This document shows positions 14,740-23,058 of a stretch of DNA of 29,581 nt, one piece after another. Every line of letters starts with the position of its first letter. The stretch's first letter is position 1. A program made the position numbers and the translations under genes. Where the stretch lies: positions 1 to 29,581 of the forward strand of contig JAZSHX010000028.1 of assembly GCA_045533485.1 (NCBI GenBank), given 5' to 3'. A model generated the notes under the pieces. That model searched no databases, was not told the DNA's origin, and worked only from the letters and a program-made list of their open reading frames with translations. The stretch comes from Scatosoma sp045533485. GTDB lineage: Bacteria > Bacillota > Clostridia > Christensenellales > Borkfalkiaceae.

Positions 14740-15546
14740 ATGAAAAACAAAAAAGATAAAAAATTATGCGTGCTCATCACGGGCGCGGCGGCAGGTATCG
14801 GCAACGCCGTAGCAACGAAGTTTTTACAAAACGGGCATACCGTGTACGCGTTGGATATCAAAGAAAGCACAATCGGCATACCCATAATTGCGGATATTAC
14901 CGACGAAAATGCGTTGCAAACGGCTTGCGAACAAGTGCGGCAACAAGGTGTGATTTTCGACGCTATATTAAACTTTGCAGGCGTGCATACGATGGGTTCG
15001 TTTATTGAGACGGAGTATGCGAAAATCAAGCGCGTGATGGAAATCAATTTGCTTGGCGCAATCAACGTCAACAAAACCTTTCACAAGCTTTTGAAAAAGG
15101 ACGGGCGCGTGCTGATTACGACCAGTGAAGTTGCGCCGCTTGCCGCACTGCCTTTTAACGGCATTTACAGCGTGAGTAAAACGGCGTTAGACAGCTATGC
15201 GCAATCGCTTAGGCAGGAACTCAATTTACTTGGGCAAAAAGTGATTACGCTTCGACCTGGGGCGGTGGCAACGGAGCTTGCCAAGGGCTCTGCGCAATCA
15301 ACCAAACAGCTTTGCGAAGACACGGTTTTGTACAAGGAAGAATCGAAAAATTTTTGCCGTATCGTGGAAAAATTTACGGGTACGCCTATGCCGGCGGATA
15401 AATTTGCCGCGTTTGTGTATAAAATTGCAACGAAAAAGCGCGTCAAATACACCTACGCTAAGCACCGCCATTTGGGCTTGACCCTGCTGGGCATTTTGCC
15501 CAAACGCTTGCAGTGCTTTATCGTAAAAATGTTAGTCAAAAGATAA
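14740..15546 (+). CDS. Short-chain dehydrogenase/reductase (SDR)
   Basis: The 268-residue protein is a classical SDR. The cofactor site TGAAAGIG is at 14-21, the NNAG-type motif reads NFAG (78-81), and the catalytic residues are Asn103, Ser129, Tyr143 and Lys147 (YSVSK). The acidic Asp39 after the second strand favours NAD(H), but this is inference. The substrate is unknown. The ATG has no Shine-Dalgarno sequence and the -10 box lies 6 bases away, so the mRNA is probably leaderless. Internal starts would cut into the cofactor site. The SBP lipoprotein gene follows after 22 bases and may be in the same transcript. Confidence 0.92.
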   Translation: MKNKKDKKLCVLITGAAAGIGNAVATKFLQNGHTVYALDIKESTIGIPIIADITDENALQTACEQVRQQGVIFDAILNFAGVHTMGSFIETEYAKIKRVMEINLLGAINVNKTFHKLLKKDGRVLITTSEVAPLAALPFNGIYSVSKTALDSYAQSLRQELNLLGQKVITLRPGAVATELAKGSAQSTKQLCEDTVLYKEESKNFCRIVEKFTGTPMPADKFAAFVYKIATKKRVKYTYAKHRHLGLTLLGILPKRLQCFIVKMLVKR

Positions 15547-15568
15547 AAACAATTTAGGAGATATATAG

Positions 15569-17485
15569 ATGAAGAGAAAACTTATAGCTGTATTGCTTTG
15601 CTTTACAATGATTTTTTCGTTTGGCTTAACGGCGTGCGACAGTATAGGATTGAAAAGCCCTTGCAAACACGAATACACGGAAGAAACGTTTTTGCAAGCG
15701 ACTTGCATATCGGAAGGCGTTTTGAAAAGAACGTGCTCTCTTTGCGGTATGCAAACGTGTGAAAAGACGGACAAAACCGAACATACATATGAGAACGGTT
15801 TATGCACAACTTGTAACACAGCCGACCCGTCTTTTAGCGGCACAATCACGATAGAGCCCGATGATCCTGCTTTGGACTTGGGCGATTGCAAGCATACCAC
15901 CGTCACGACGTATACGATGGAGCCGACGTGTAATAGAGAAGGCGGAAAAGTTGAACAATGTAACAGTTGCGGTAGAATTGCTTATTTGGAAGCTTATCCT
16001 GCAACGGGCGACCACGCGTGGGAAGAATTTATTGAAGAGCCCACTTGTATTAGCGATGGCTTAAAATACAAAGAATGTCAAGAATGCAATGCAATGCAAT
16101 TTGTTGCCGTTATGAAGAAGCTTGGTCATGCAAGAGAAAACGGCGTTTGCAGCCGTTGCGGAGATGGAAAAAGCAATATCGGGGCTGGCGTGGTGGAAAC
16201 CTACGACGGCAGTGCCGTGACGGTAACGTTCTACCACACGATGGGTGCAAACTTGAGATCGGTTTTGGATACATATATCCCTAAGTTCAACGAATTGTAC
16301 CCCAACATCACGATTGAACATCAATCGGCAGGCGACTACCCTGCACTCCGCGACCAAATCGCAACCGAACTTACGGCAGGCAACGCGCCCAGCTTGGCGT
16401 ATTGCTATGGCGACCACGTTGCACTTTACAACAAAGCGCAAGCGGTTATGCCTATGGACGAGTATATCGCGCACGATACGATGGGCTTGACGTACGCGCA
16501 AATCGCAGACTTTATTCCTTGCTTCTATAACGAAGGCAAATCGTTCGACGACGGCAAAATGTATATGTTGCCCGTAACCAAATCCACGGAAGTGTTGTAT
16601 TACAACAAAACGTTCTTTGAACAACATAATTTGACCGTTCCCACCACTTGGGACGAAATGGAAGTACTTTGCGCGCAAATCAAAACGATCGATCCTAACT
16701 GTATTCCTTTGGGCTATGACAGTGAAGCAAACTGGTTCATCACGATGACCGAACAGCTCAAATCGGGCTATACGACGATTGACGGCGACAAGTTCGTATT
16801 CGACACCGACGCAAATTATGCTTTCGTAGAAAAATTGAGAAACTGGTACAAAGCCGGCTACGTAACGACAGAAGAAATTTACGGCAACTACACGTCCGGT
16901 TTATTCACGGAAACGGACATAGGGCGATGCAAGTCGTATATGTGTATCGGTTCGTCGGCAGGCGCATCCTATCAATGCCCCGACGCAAACAGTGATGGTA
17001 GCTATCCCTTTGAAGTTGGCGTAGCAATGATTCCCCAAGCGGACGCAAACAACAAGAAGGTTATCCAACAAGGTCCTTCGCTTTGCATGTTCAAAAAATC
17101 CAACGCACAAGAAATGGCGGCGGCTTGGTTGTTTGCAAAATACTTGACGACGACGGTAGAATTCCAAGCGCAATTCTCCATGACCAACGGTTATACACCC
17201 GTTATTCAATCGGCGGTGGAGCATCCTGTATATCAAGAATATCTTAATAGGGGCGACGGAAACAGATGTTTGTCGGCAACGGTTATCAAGCAAACGCTTG
17301 CGCAAAAGGATTATTATTTCTTCTCTCCTGCGTTCAACGGTTCGTCCGCGGCTCGTGACGCAGTGGGCGCGCTTTTGCAATCCTGCTTCGTAAATGACCC
17401 CGTGGCTGGTCAATCGGTTGCAGACTTTATCAAAGCGGAATTCAAGAAATCCATCGACACGTTGAAATACGACTACGGCTATTGA
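15569..17485 (+). CDS. Lipoprotein with Cys/His modules fused to an ABC-type sugar-binding domain
   Basis: AGGAG lies 10 bases before the ATG. The 638-residue product starts with a lipoprotein signal peptide; the lipobox is LTAC with Cys23, so it is probably anchored to the outer face of the membrane. Residues 31-200 hold three Cys/His-rich modules with the pattern C.H, TC..EG, C..C and, at the end of modules 1 and 3, H....G.C..C (for example TCISEG then TCSLCG). From about residue 205 a family-1 solute-binding domain (sugar type) follows, with YYNKTFFEQHNLTVPTTWDE and WLFAKYLT as typical pieces. No ABC permease or ATPase gene is nearby, so its transporter is elsewhere or it serves as a sensor. 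The modules may bind metal or form disulphides; neither can be decided here. Confidence 0.88.
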   Translation: MKRKLIAVLLCFTMIFSFGLTACDSIGLKSPCKHEYTEETFLQATCISEGVLKRTCSLCGMQTCEKTDKTEHTYENGLCTTCNTADPSFSGTITIEPDDPALDLGDCKHTTVTTYTMEPTCNREGGKVEQCNSCGRIAYLEAYPATGDHAWEEFIEEPTCISDGLKYKECQECNAMQFVAVMKKLGHARENGVCSRCGDGKSNIGAGVVETYDGSAVTVTFYHTMGANLRSVLDTYIPKFNELYPNITIEHQSAGDYPALRDQIATELTAGNAPSLAYCYGDHVALYNKAQAVMPMDEYIAHDTMGLTYAQIADFIPCFYNEGKSFDDGKMYMLPVTKSTEVLYYNKTFFEQHNLTVPTTWDEMEVLCAQIKTIDPNCIPLGYDSEANWFITMTEQLKSGYTTIDGDKFVFDTDANYAFVEKLRNWYKAGYVTTEEIYGNYTSGLFTETDIGRCKSYMCIGSSAGASYQCPDANSDGSYPFEVGVAMIPQADANNKKVIQQGPSLCMFKKSNAQEMAAAWLFAKYLTTTVEFQAQFSMTNGYTPVIQSAVEHPVYQEYLNRGDGNRCLSATVIKQTLAQKDYYFFSPAFNGSSAARDAVGALLQSCFVNDPVAGQSVADFIKAEFKKSIDTLKYDYGY

Positions 17486-17510
17486 TAAAAAGCCACGCAA
17501 TAAAAAACAA

Positions 17511-17546
17511 ACTGTCCGTTGCTATTTTTGAACGGGCAGTTTTTTC
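17511..17546 (+). terminator. Terminator after SBP gene
   Basis: ACTGTCCGTT/AACGGGCAGT (17511-17520 and 17531-17540, one U-G wobble, 10-base loop) followed by TTTTT. Confidence 0.85.
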
Positions 17547-17580
17547 TTTGAAAAAATATATGCGCGCGGGCAAGAAAAAC

Positions 17581-17609
17581 TTGACAGGCAAAAGAAAAAA
17601 GTATATAAT
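17581..17609 (+). promoter_or_regulatory. purA promoter
   Basis: Perfect TTGACA (17581-17586), 17-base spacer and perfect TATAAT (17604-17609). The leader of about 77 bases contains a small hairpin, AACGGC/GCCGTT, near 17624-17638. It is too short for a purine riboswitch. Confidence 0.9.
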
Positions 17610-17692
17610 GTAAAATGCGGTAAAACGGCATAGCCGTTCGCAAAAATTATTAAAAAACAACGAAAAGAATTAAGCAAAGGAGAACGATACGT

Positions 17693-18967
17693 ATGCTTAC
17701 ATCAATTTGCGGTATCAACTGGGGCGACGAAGGTAAAGGTAGAATGGTGGACTTACTGTCGGAGAAATTCGACGTGGTTTGCCGTTATCAAGGCGGTAAC
17801 AACGCAGGGCACACCGTTATCAACGAACGCGGTAAATTTATTTTGAACTTGCTCCCTTCGGGCATTTTGCGTGAAGAAGTGGTCAACGTTATGGGCCCCG
17901 GTATGGTTATCGATATCAAGCATCTTTGCGGTGAAATTGCAAAGCTGAGAGAAGGCGGTATCCGTATCACTCCCGAAAATTTGAAAATTTCCGACAGAGC
18001 CGTTATCACGATGCCGTATAACGTTTTGCAAGACTGTTTGGAAGAAGACCGTTTGGCTGGTAAGAAATTCGGTTCGACGCGCCGCGGTATCGCGCCCGTT
18101 TATGCGGATAAATATTACAAAAAAGCGTTCCGTATGGGCGAACTTTTGAACACGGAAAAACTGTACGCGCGCGTTGCGGACATCGTAGAGTGGAAAAACT
18201 TGACCGTTGTCGGCGGTTACAACGCGGAAGCTGTGAAAACGGACGACATCATCGCATACTTTGAAGAATTCGGCAAGCAGCTTGCTCCTTTTGTTTGCGA
18301 CGTGGGCTTGTACCTTACCAAAGCGCACGAAGAAGGCAAGGATATTATGTTTGAAGCGCAGCTTGGCGCTATGCGCGATATCGATTTCGGTATTCACCCC
18401 TACACGTCGTCGTCTTCGACGATTGCGGCGTATGCCCCCATCGGCGCAGGCGTACCGCAGCTCCAGCTTGACAACTCTATCGGCATTATGAAAGCGTATT
18501 CCACGTGCGTGGGCGAAGGACCTTTCACGGCGGAATATTTCGGCGAAAAGGCGAAATTCTTGCGTGATTTGGGCGGCGAATACGGCGCGGCTACGGGCAG
18601 ACCCAGAAGAGTAGGGCCGTTTGACGTAGTGGCTTCGCGCTACGGCATCCGTTGTCAAGGCGCGAAAGAAATTGCTTTGACAAAAATGGATATTTTGTCG
18701 GGCTATGAAGAAATCGAAGTGTGCGTTGCGTACGAACTCAACGGCAAAATTATTCACGAATTCCCGTTTATCGACGTTTTGGACGATTGTAAACCCGTAT
18801 TTGAAACGGTCAAGGGCTGGAATTGCGACATTTCCGCTTGCCGTAAAAAGGAAGATTTGCCCAAGGAAGCGCTTAATTACATCCGCTACATTGAAAAGGC
18901 GTGCGATTGCCGCGTGAAGTATGTTTCCGTAGGCGCGGAACGCGACGCGTATATTGAGATGTTTTAA
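17693..18967 (+). CDS. purA: Adenylosuccinate synthetase
   Basis: PurA makes adenylosuccinate from IMP, aspartate and GTP, the first committed step to AMP. The 424 residues match the family. The GTP-binding/catalytic loop WGDEGKGRMVD is at 10-20, and QGGNNAGHT (33-41) carries the catalytic His40. Further family segments are GSTRRGIAP and, near residue 301, TGRPRRVGPFD, which follows the IMP- and aspartate-binding region. AAAGGAG lies about 9 bases before the ATG. It is a single-gene unit with a consensus promoter; no terminator is seen, but a foldback element follows. Confidence 0.97.
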   Translation: MLTSICGINWGDEGKGRMVDLLSEKFDVVCRYQGGNNAGHTVINERGKFILNLLPSGILREEVVNVMGPGMVIDIKHLCGEIAKLREGGIRITPENLKISDRAVITMPYNVLQDCLEEDRLAGKKFGSTRRGIAPVYADKYYKKAFRMGELLNTEKLYARVADIVEWKNLTVVGGYNAEAVKTDDIIAYFEEFGKQLAPFVCDVGLYLTKAHEEGKDIMFEAQLGAMRDIDFGIHPYTSSSSTIAAYAPIGAGVPQLQLDNSIGIMKAYSTCVGEGPFTAEYFGEKAKFLRDLGGEYGAATGRPRRVGPFDVVASRYGIRCQGAKEIALTKMDILSGYEEIEVCVAYELNGKIIHEFPFIDVLDDCKPVFETVKGWNCDISACRKKEDLPKEALNYIRYIEKACDCRVKYVSVGAERDAYIEMF

Positions 18968-18973
18968 CGAACG

Positions 18974-19139
18974 AAATGCGCATAAGGGCGTGTCTTTGCA
19001 CCAAAGCGGAATTTGCCCTTAGTCACGTACGTCTATGTACGCTCCCGTCGGGCAAAACCCGTGTTTTTCGCAAATCCACAACCCTTCTCCGCATTTTAAC
19101 GGTAGACAGGTGCGGTTATTACGCGCAAATGCGTATAAG
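18974..19139. repeat. Imperfect foldback element after purA
   Basis: The 221-base gap between purA and ddh contains nested inverted repeats: AAATGCGCATAAGGG (18974-18988) with CCCTTCTCCGCATTT (19082-19096), GTGTCTTTGC (18990-18999) with GCAAATCCAC (19070-19079), TTTGCCC (19012-19018) with GGGCAAA (19050-19056), and CGTAC (19026-19030) with GTACG (19037-19041). A near-direct copy of the first 13 bases, AAATGCGTATAAG, lies at 19127-19139. There is no T-run, so it is not a simple terminator. It could be a dispersed MITE/REP-like repeat or a structured RNA. Confidence 0.7.
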
Positions 19140-19188
19140 AACCTACAAAGAAACAAAAACTTGTAATAAATAACAAGGAGAAAACTAT

Positions 19189-20172
19189 ATGAGTATTCGC
19201 ATCGGTATTTACGGCTACGGCAATCTTGGCCGTGGGGTAGAGCTTGCTATTCAAAACAATCCCGATATGCAAGCGGTGGGGGTGTTTACCCGCCGCGATC
19301 CCAAAACTGTGCAAACGGTGACGGGAATTCCCGTATACGCTTGCGACGACGCGCTTGCGATGCAGGATAAAATCGACGTGATGATTTTGTGCGGCGGCAG
19401 TTCCACCGATTTGCCCAAGCAAACGCCGTATTTAGCGCAATATTTCAACGTTGTGGACAGTTTTGACACGCATGCTAAAATTGCGCAGCATTTTCAAACC
19501 GTAGACGAACAAGCGAAGAAAGCAGGGAAAGTCGCCGTTATTTCCGTCGGCTGGGACCCTGGTATGTTTTCTCTTGCGCGCTTGTATGCTTCCGCTATTT
19601 TGCCTTGCGGACACGAATATACCTTTTGGGGCAAGGGCGTCAGCCAAGGACATTCCGACGCAATCCGCCGTATCGACGGCGTAACGGACGCCAAGCAATA
19701 CACCGTTCCCGTGGCGCAGGCGTTGCAAGCAGTGCGCGCTGGCGAAAATCCCACGCTTACCACCCGTCAAAAGCATAAACGTGAGTGTTTCGTGGTGGCA
19801 AAAGACGGCGCGGATAAAGCGAAAATTGAGCGTGAAATCGTCACGATGCCCAACTATTTTGCCGATTACGACACGACGGTAACCTTTATTTCGCAAGAAG
19901 AACTTAATAAAAAGCACGGCGGACTTCCGCACGGTGGCGTGGTGATTAGAAGCGGCGAAACGGGCAAAAACGGTGAACATAAGCACGTGATTGAATATGC
20001 GTTGAAGCTGGATTCCAACGCGGAATTTACCGCGTCCGTTTTGGTGGCGTATGCAAGGGCTGCACACCGCTTATATCAGGGCGGCGTGTGCGGTTGTAAA
20101 ACGGCGCTGGATATACCGCCGGCTTATCTTTCGGCGCAATCGTTGGAAGAGCTTATGACAACGTTTTTATAA
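19189..20172 (+). CDS. ddh: meso-Diaminopimelate D-dehydrogenase
   Basis: Ddh aminates tetrahydrodipicolinate directly to meso-diaminopimelate with NADPH, a one-step route to lysine and peptidoglycan precursor. The 327 residues match the family. The cofactor fold starts IGIYGYGNLGRGVE (5-18). The family signatures CGGSSTDLP, GWDPGMFSLARLY and FWGKGVSQGHSDAIRRI are all present. AAGGAG lies 8 bases before the ATG. No promoter is clear upstream; the foldback element fills the gap after purA. A strong hairpin follows. The enzyme is limited to some bacteria, including several Clostridia and Corynebacterium. Confidence 0.95.
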   Translation: MSIRIGIYGYGNLGRGVELAIQNNPDMQAVGVFTRRDPKTVQTVTGIPVYACDDALAMQDKIDVMILCGGSSTDLPKQTPYLAQYFNVVDSFDTHAKIAQHFQTVDEQAKKAGKVAVISVGWDPGMFSLARLYASAILPCGHEYTFWGKGVSQGHSDAIRRIDGVTDAKQYTVPVAQALQAVRAGENPTLTTRQKHKRECFVVAKDGADKAKIEREIVTMPNYFADYDTTVTFISQEELNKKHGGLPHGGVVIRSGETGKNGEHKHVIEYALKLDSNAEFTASVLVAYARAAHRLYQGGVCGCKTALDIPPAYLSAQSLEELMTTFL

Positions 20173-20194
20173 GCGATAAATACAAAAAACAAAG

Positions 20195-20235
20195 GGGCAG
20201 GTATGCAATCAACGCGTACCTGCCCTTATCTTTTA
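20195..20235 (+). terminator. Hairpin between convergent ddh and acyltransferase genes
   Basis: A 12-bp stem GGGCAGGTATGC/GCGTACCTGCCC (20195-20206 and 20214-20225, one U-G wobble, 7-base loop) lies between convergent genes. The plus-strand T-run is broken (TTATCTTTTA); the minus strand reads TTTGTTTTTTG after the stem, so it may act better for the minus-strand gene. Confidence 0.72.
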
Positions 20236-20252
20236 TGTAATTGTAGTGCCGT

Positions 20253-21521
20253 TTAATTGCTTAAATTGTTTTTACAAAGCGTAAACAATTCTTCGGCGGC
20301 AAAGCGCAGTTTGGTAACGGGCGTACCGTCTTGGGGAATACAGTAAAATTGCGTTTTTCTATCCCCGATGCTCACCACGTCGCCAAGCTCATACCAGTTG
20401 TAATCGGCGTTAATGCTATACGAATACAGCGTGGGTTGGCGGTGGTATACCTGCGCGCCGTTTTCGCTGGTCAAAGTAAACCCGTCTTTATCGTGGGAAA
20501 GTATGCCTTTGCCGATGAGGTAAATACATTTGTTACCGTGCATCACCATAACGTCCACGGGGAGCGTTTTTTGATAATTCGGGTTGGTAATTTCTTCACG
20601 CACGCAAGCGCGTTGCCAAGCAAACCAGTCGGGAATATGCGAAAATTCCGTGTCGCCCGATTGTGCGTGCATAACGCCGTATTCGTCCATTTCGTACGTT
20701 TTTCCGCAAGCTTGACACGTCAAGGTTGTGCCCTTTCCAAGCATTTGCGCTTCCGTTTTACAAGCAGGGCATTTATACAAAACACGGTGCAAACCTTCCG
20801 CGCGATTTTCATCGTCAACGCGTACCTGCCTATCCCGTTGCGATTGAAAATTGTCAAAAGCAAACGTTTTGGCTATGGCTTCGTTGAGTTCTTCCGCGCT
20901 CTTATTTGCAAGGTCGTTGCGCGTGAACAAGCATTGCATTTTTGCGGACACGGGCACCTTGCGTTTGCGTAAATTGTTATATAAGGGCTGGCGCAAGAAA
21001 CAGCCGTCCGTAATGATAGAAAGCACGGGAACGCCAAGCTTTTTCAAAAACGCGCCCAAGCCCACGGGGAGCGTTGTGGCAGTGCCGTCGAAGGTGTAAC
21101 CTGCTTCGGGGAAAAGCAACACGTTGGTTTTCTTGTCGTGCAAGGCGCGCATCAAATTACGCGTCAACGCAACGTCGGGCGTAAATTTCGTGGTAGGCAA
21201 ACAACCCACTTTCCGTAAAATCCATTCCTTGCCGATGAGCGCGTCCTGCGTGCTAACCAAAAAGAAGGGCTGGGGCATCAAACGAAAGGTCACGTGTAAA
21301 TCCATAAAGCTGGAATGGTTCATAAGCACCAAATAAGGTCCTTTTTCCATATCCTTTTTGCGCGGTTTGGTATAAGTAAATTTATGCGCCCAAAGCCCCG
21401 GCAGCGCGGCGATACGCAAAAGTACTTGCAAAATACGCCACGGCTTTTTCAAAGGCGGCGTAGAAGGCGCGGGAAGCTGCATAATTTCTTTATAAGTGCT
21501 GTTGCGTACTTTAATTTTCAT
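20253..21521 (-). CDS. PlsC-like acyltransferase with C-terminal zinc ribbon
   Basis: The 422-residue protein has a lysophospholipid acyltransferase domain: the NHX4D motif in NHSSFMD (Asn68, His69, Asp74) and FPEAG at 137-141. Family members usually transfer a fatty acyl group to 1-acylglycerol 3-phosphate at the membrane. The protein is nearly twice the length of a simple PlsC. After about residue 245 a zinc ribbon follows (Cys251, Cys254, Cys269, Cys272), and then about 140 further residues with no recognised domain. AAAGGA lies about 6 bases before the ATG. It has its own perfect promoter and no operon partner. The exact acyl acceptor cannot be told. Confidence 0.88.
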   Translation of the reverse strand: MKIKVRNSTYKEIMQLPAPSTPPLKKPWRILQVLLRIAALPGLWAHKFTYTKPRKKDMEKGPYLVLMNHSSFMDLHVTFRLMPQPFFLVSTQDALIGKEWILRKVGCLPTTKFTPDVALTRNLMRALHDKKTNVLLFPEAGYTFDGTATTLPVGLGAFLKKLGVPVLSIITDGCFLRQPLYNNLRKRKVPVSAKMQCLFTRNDLANKSAEELNEAIAKTFAFDNFQSQRDRQVRVDDENRAEGLHRVLYKCPACKTEAQMLGKGTTLTCQACGKTYEMDEYGVMHAQSGDTEFSHIPDWFAWQRACVREEITNPNYQKTLPVDVMVMHGNKCIYLIGKGILSHDKDGFTLTSENGAQVYHRQPTLYSYSINADYNWYELGDVVSIGDRKTQFYCIPQDGTPVTKLRFAAEELFTLCKNNLSN

Positions 21522-21556
21522 AAAAATCCTTTCAAAATCGGGGTTTCTTTACATTG

Positions 21557-21585
21557 ATTATATACCAAATATCGCCTTTTGTCAA
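21557..21585 (-). promoter_or_regulatory. Acyltransferase gene promoter
   Basis: Read on the minus strand, perfect TTGACA (21580-21585), 17-base spacer and perfect TATAAT (21557-21562). Confidence 0.88.
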
Positions 21586-21592
21586 GCAAATG

Positions 21593-21619
21593 AAAAAACT
21601 TCGCGCCAGGCGAAGTTTT
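21593..21619 (-). terminator. Terminator of the rqcP-ispDF-radA operon
   Basis: AAAACTTCGC/GCGAAGTTTT (21595-21604 and 21610-21619, 5-base loop). On the minus strand it follows the radA stop and ends in TTTTTT. Confidence 0.88.
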
Positions 21620-21627
21620 GTAAGCGT

Positions 21628-23025
21628 TTATTCACGAGCGGGAGCTGTATATTTCAATCCCAGCTCTTTGACCATTTGCCCGACGTATTGCACGGGTACA
21701 AGCTGAATTTTATCGGCGTATTTTTGACAGGTTTTCAAATTTTTTGCAGGCAGCAAAACACGCTTAAAGCCCGATTTGATGCACTCATTGACTCGCTTAT
21801 CCGCACGCGTGACAGGCCGAATTTCGCCTGTCAAGCCCACTTCGCCAAACACGGCGGTGTATTTATCAATGGGCACGTCGGTCACGGCGCTTGCCAGCGC
21901 GGCGCAAATGGCTAAATCGACGGACGGTTCGCCAAGCTTAATGCCGCCCATAGCGTTGATATACACGTCCGCATTAAAAAAGGGTAAACCGCAACGCTTT
22001 TCCAAAACGGCAATCAAAAGCACCAGCTTGTTATAATCCACGCCCAAGCTCATACGCCTTGGAGTGCCGTACGCCGTGCGTGAAATGAGCGTTTGCAGTT
22101 CCACGTTCATGCACCTGTTTCCGCTTTCGGACGGCGTTACGCACGAACCCGAAGCCAAACCGCGCGTGTCGGATAAAAACAGCGAAGAATAATCGCGCAC
22201 GCTTTGCACGCCCGTATCCGTCATTTCAAATACGCCCACTTCCTGCGCCGAACCAAAACGGTTTTTTACGGCGCGGAGCAGTTTGAAATTGTCTTCCTGC
22301 TGACCTTCAAAATACAGCACGGTGTCCATAATATGTTCCAAAACCTTCGGGCCTGCAATCGTGCCTTCCTTAGTGACGTGGCCGATGATAAAAAACGCCA
22401 CGTTGTCCGCTTTGGCAACACGCATAAGCTGAGCGGCACATTCACGTACCTGTCCCACGCTCCCAGCCGCCGACGAAAGCGTTTCCGTATATACGGCTTG
22501 GATAGAGTCAATCACGACGAACGAACAATTGCCGATGCTGGCAAGTATATCTTCCAAACACGTTTCGTTGAGCAACAGCAGGTTGTCGGAGTTGAGCCCC
22601 AAGCGTTCGCAACGCATTTTCACCTGCGAACAGCTCTCTTCCGCGGAAACGTACAATACTTTATGATTTTGCGCCAAATGCGCGGAAACCTGAGTGAGCA
22701 GAGTGGATTTCCCGATACCGGGGTCGCCACCGATGAGCACCAAAGAACCGCGCACGATACCGCCGCCAAGCACGGTGTCAAATTCGTCCACGCCGCTTTT
22801 TACACGGTCGAATTTTTCAAACCCGATTTGCGATAAGGGCAGGGCTTTGCTGCGCGTTGGCGCGTTAGGGCGTGCGGAAAGCGATTGCGTTTCCGTGCGG
22901 ACAAACTCTTCCTGCATAGTATTGAAATTGTTGCAATCGGGGCATTTGCCCAGCCATTTGGGCGCAGTGTATCCGCAAACGGAACAAACGAACTGCGAAG
23001 TGGGGGCTTTGGTTTTGGTAGGCAT
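21628..23025 (-). CDS. radA: DNA repair protein RadA
   Basis: RadA is a RecA-like branch-migration ATPase used in recombinational repair. The 465 residues match the family. The N-terminal zinc finger has Cys14, Cys17, Cys28 and Cys31. The Walker A motif GGDPGIGKST lies at 99-108, the Walker B-type VIDSIQ at 171-176, and the RadA-specific KNRFGS at 254-259. The C-terminal part is the Lon-protease-like domain. AAGGAG lies before the ATG. Third gene of the operon, 33 bases after ispDF. Confidence 0.96.
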   Translation of the reverse strand: MPTKTKAPTSQFVCSVCGYTAPKWLGKCPDCNNFNTMQEEFVRTETQSLSARPNAPTRSKALPLSQIGFEKFDRVKSGVDEFDTVLGGGIVRGSLVLIGGDPGIGKSTLLTQVSAHLAQNHKVLYVSAEESCSQVKMRCERLGLNSDNLLLLNETCLEDILASIGNCSFVVIDSIQAVYTETLSSAAGSVGQVRECAAQLMRVAKADNVAFFIIGHVTKEGTIAGPKVLEHIMDTVLYFEGQQEDNFKLLRAVKNRFGSAQEVGVFEMTDTGVQSVRDYSSLFLSDTRGLASGSCVTPSESGNRCMNVELQTLISRTAYGTPRRMSLGVDYNKLVLLIAVLEKRCGLPFFNADVYINAMGGIKLGEPSVDLAICAALASAVTDVPIDKYTAVFGEVGLTGEIRPVTRADKRVNECIKSGFKRVLLPAKNLKTCQKYADKIQLVPVQYVGQMVKELGLKYTAPARE

Positions 23026-23058
23026 AAATTCTCCTTAAAAAATATTTTTATGAAAAGG

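Noticed and set aside
17610..17692. Purine riboswitch in the purA leader
   Set aside because: The leader is only about 77 bases with one tiny hairpin and none of the conserved junction sequences.
18976..19173. 65-codon plus-strand frame after purA
   Set aside because: It runs through the foldback element and has no ribosome site; protein composition is uneven.
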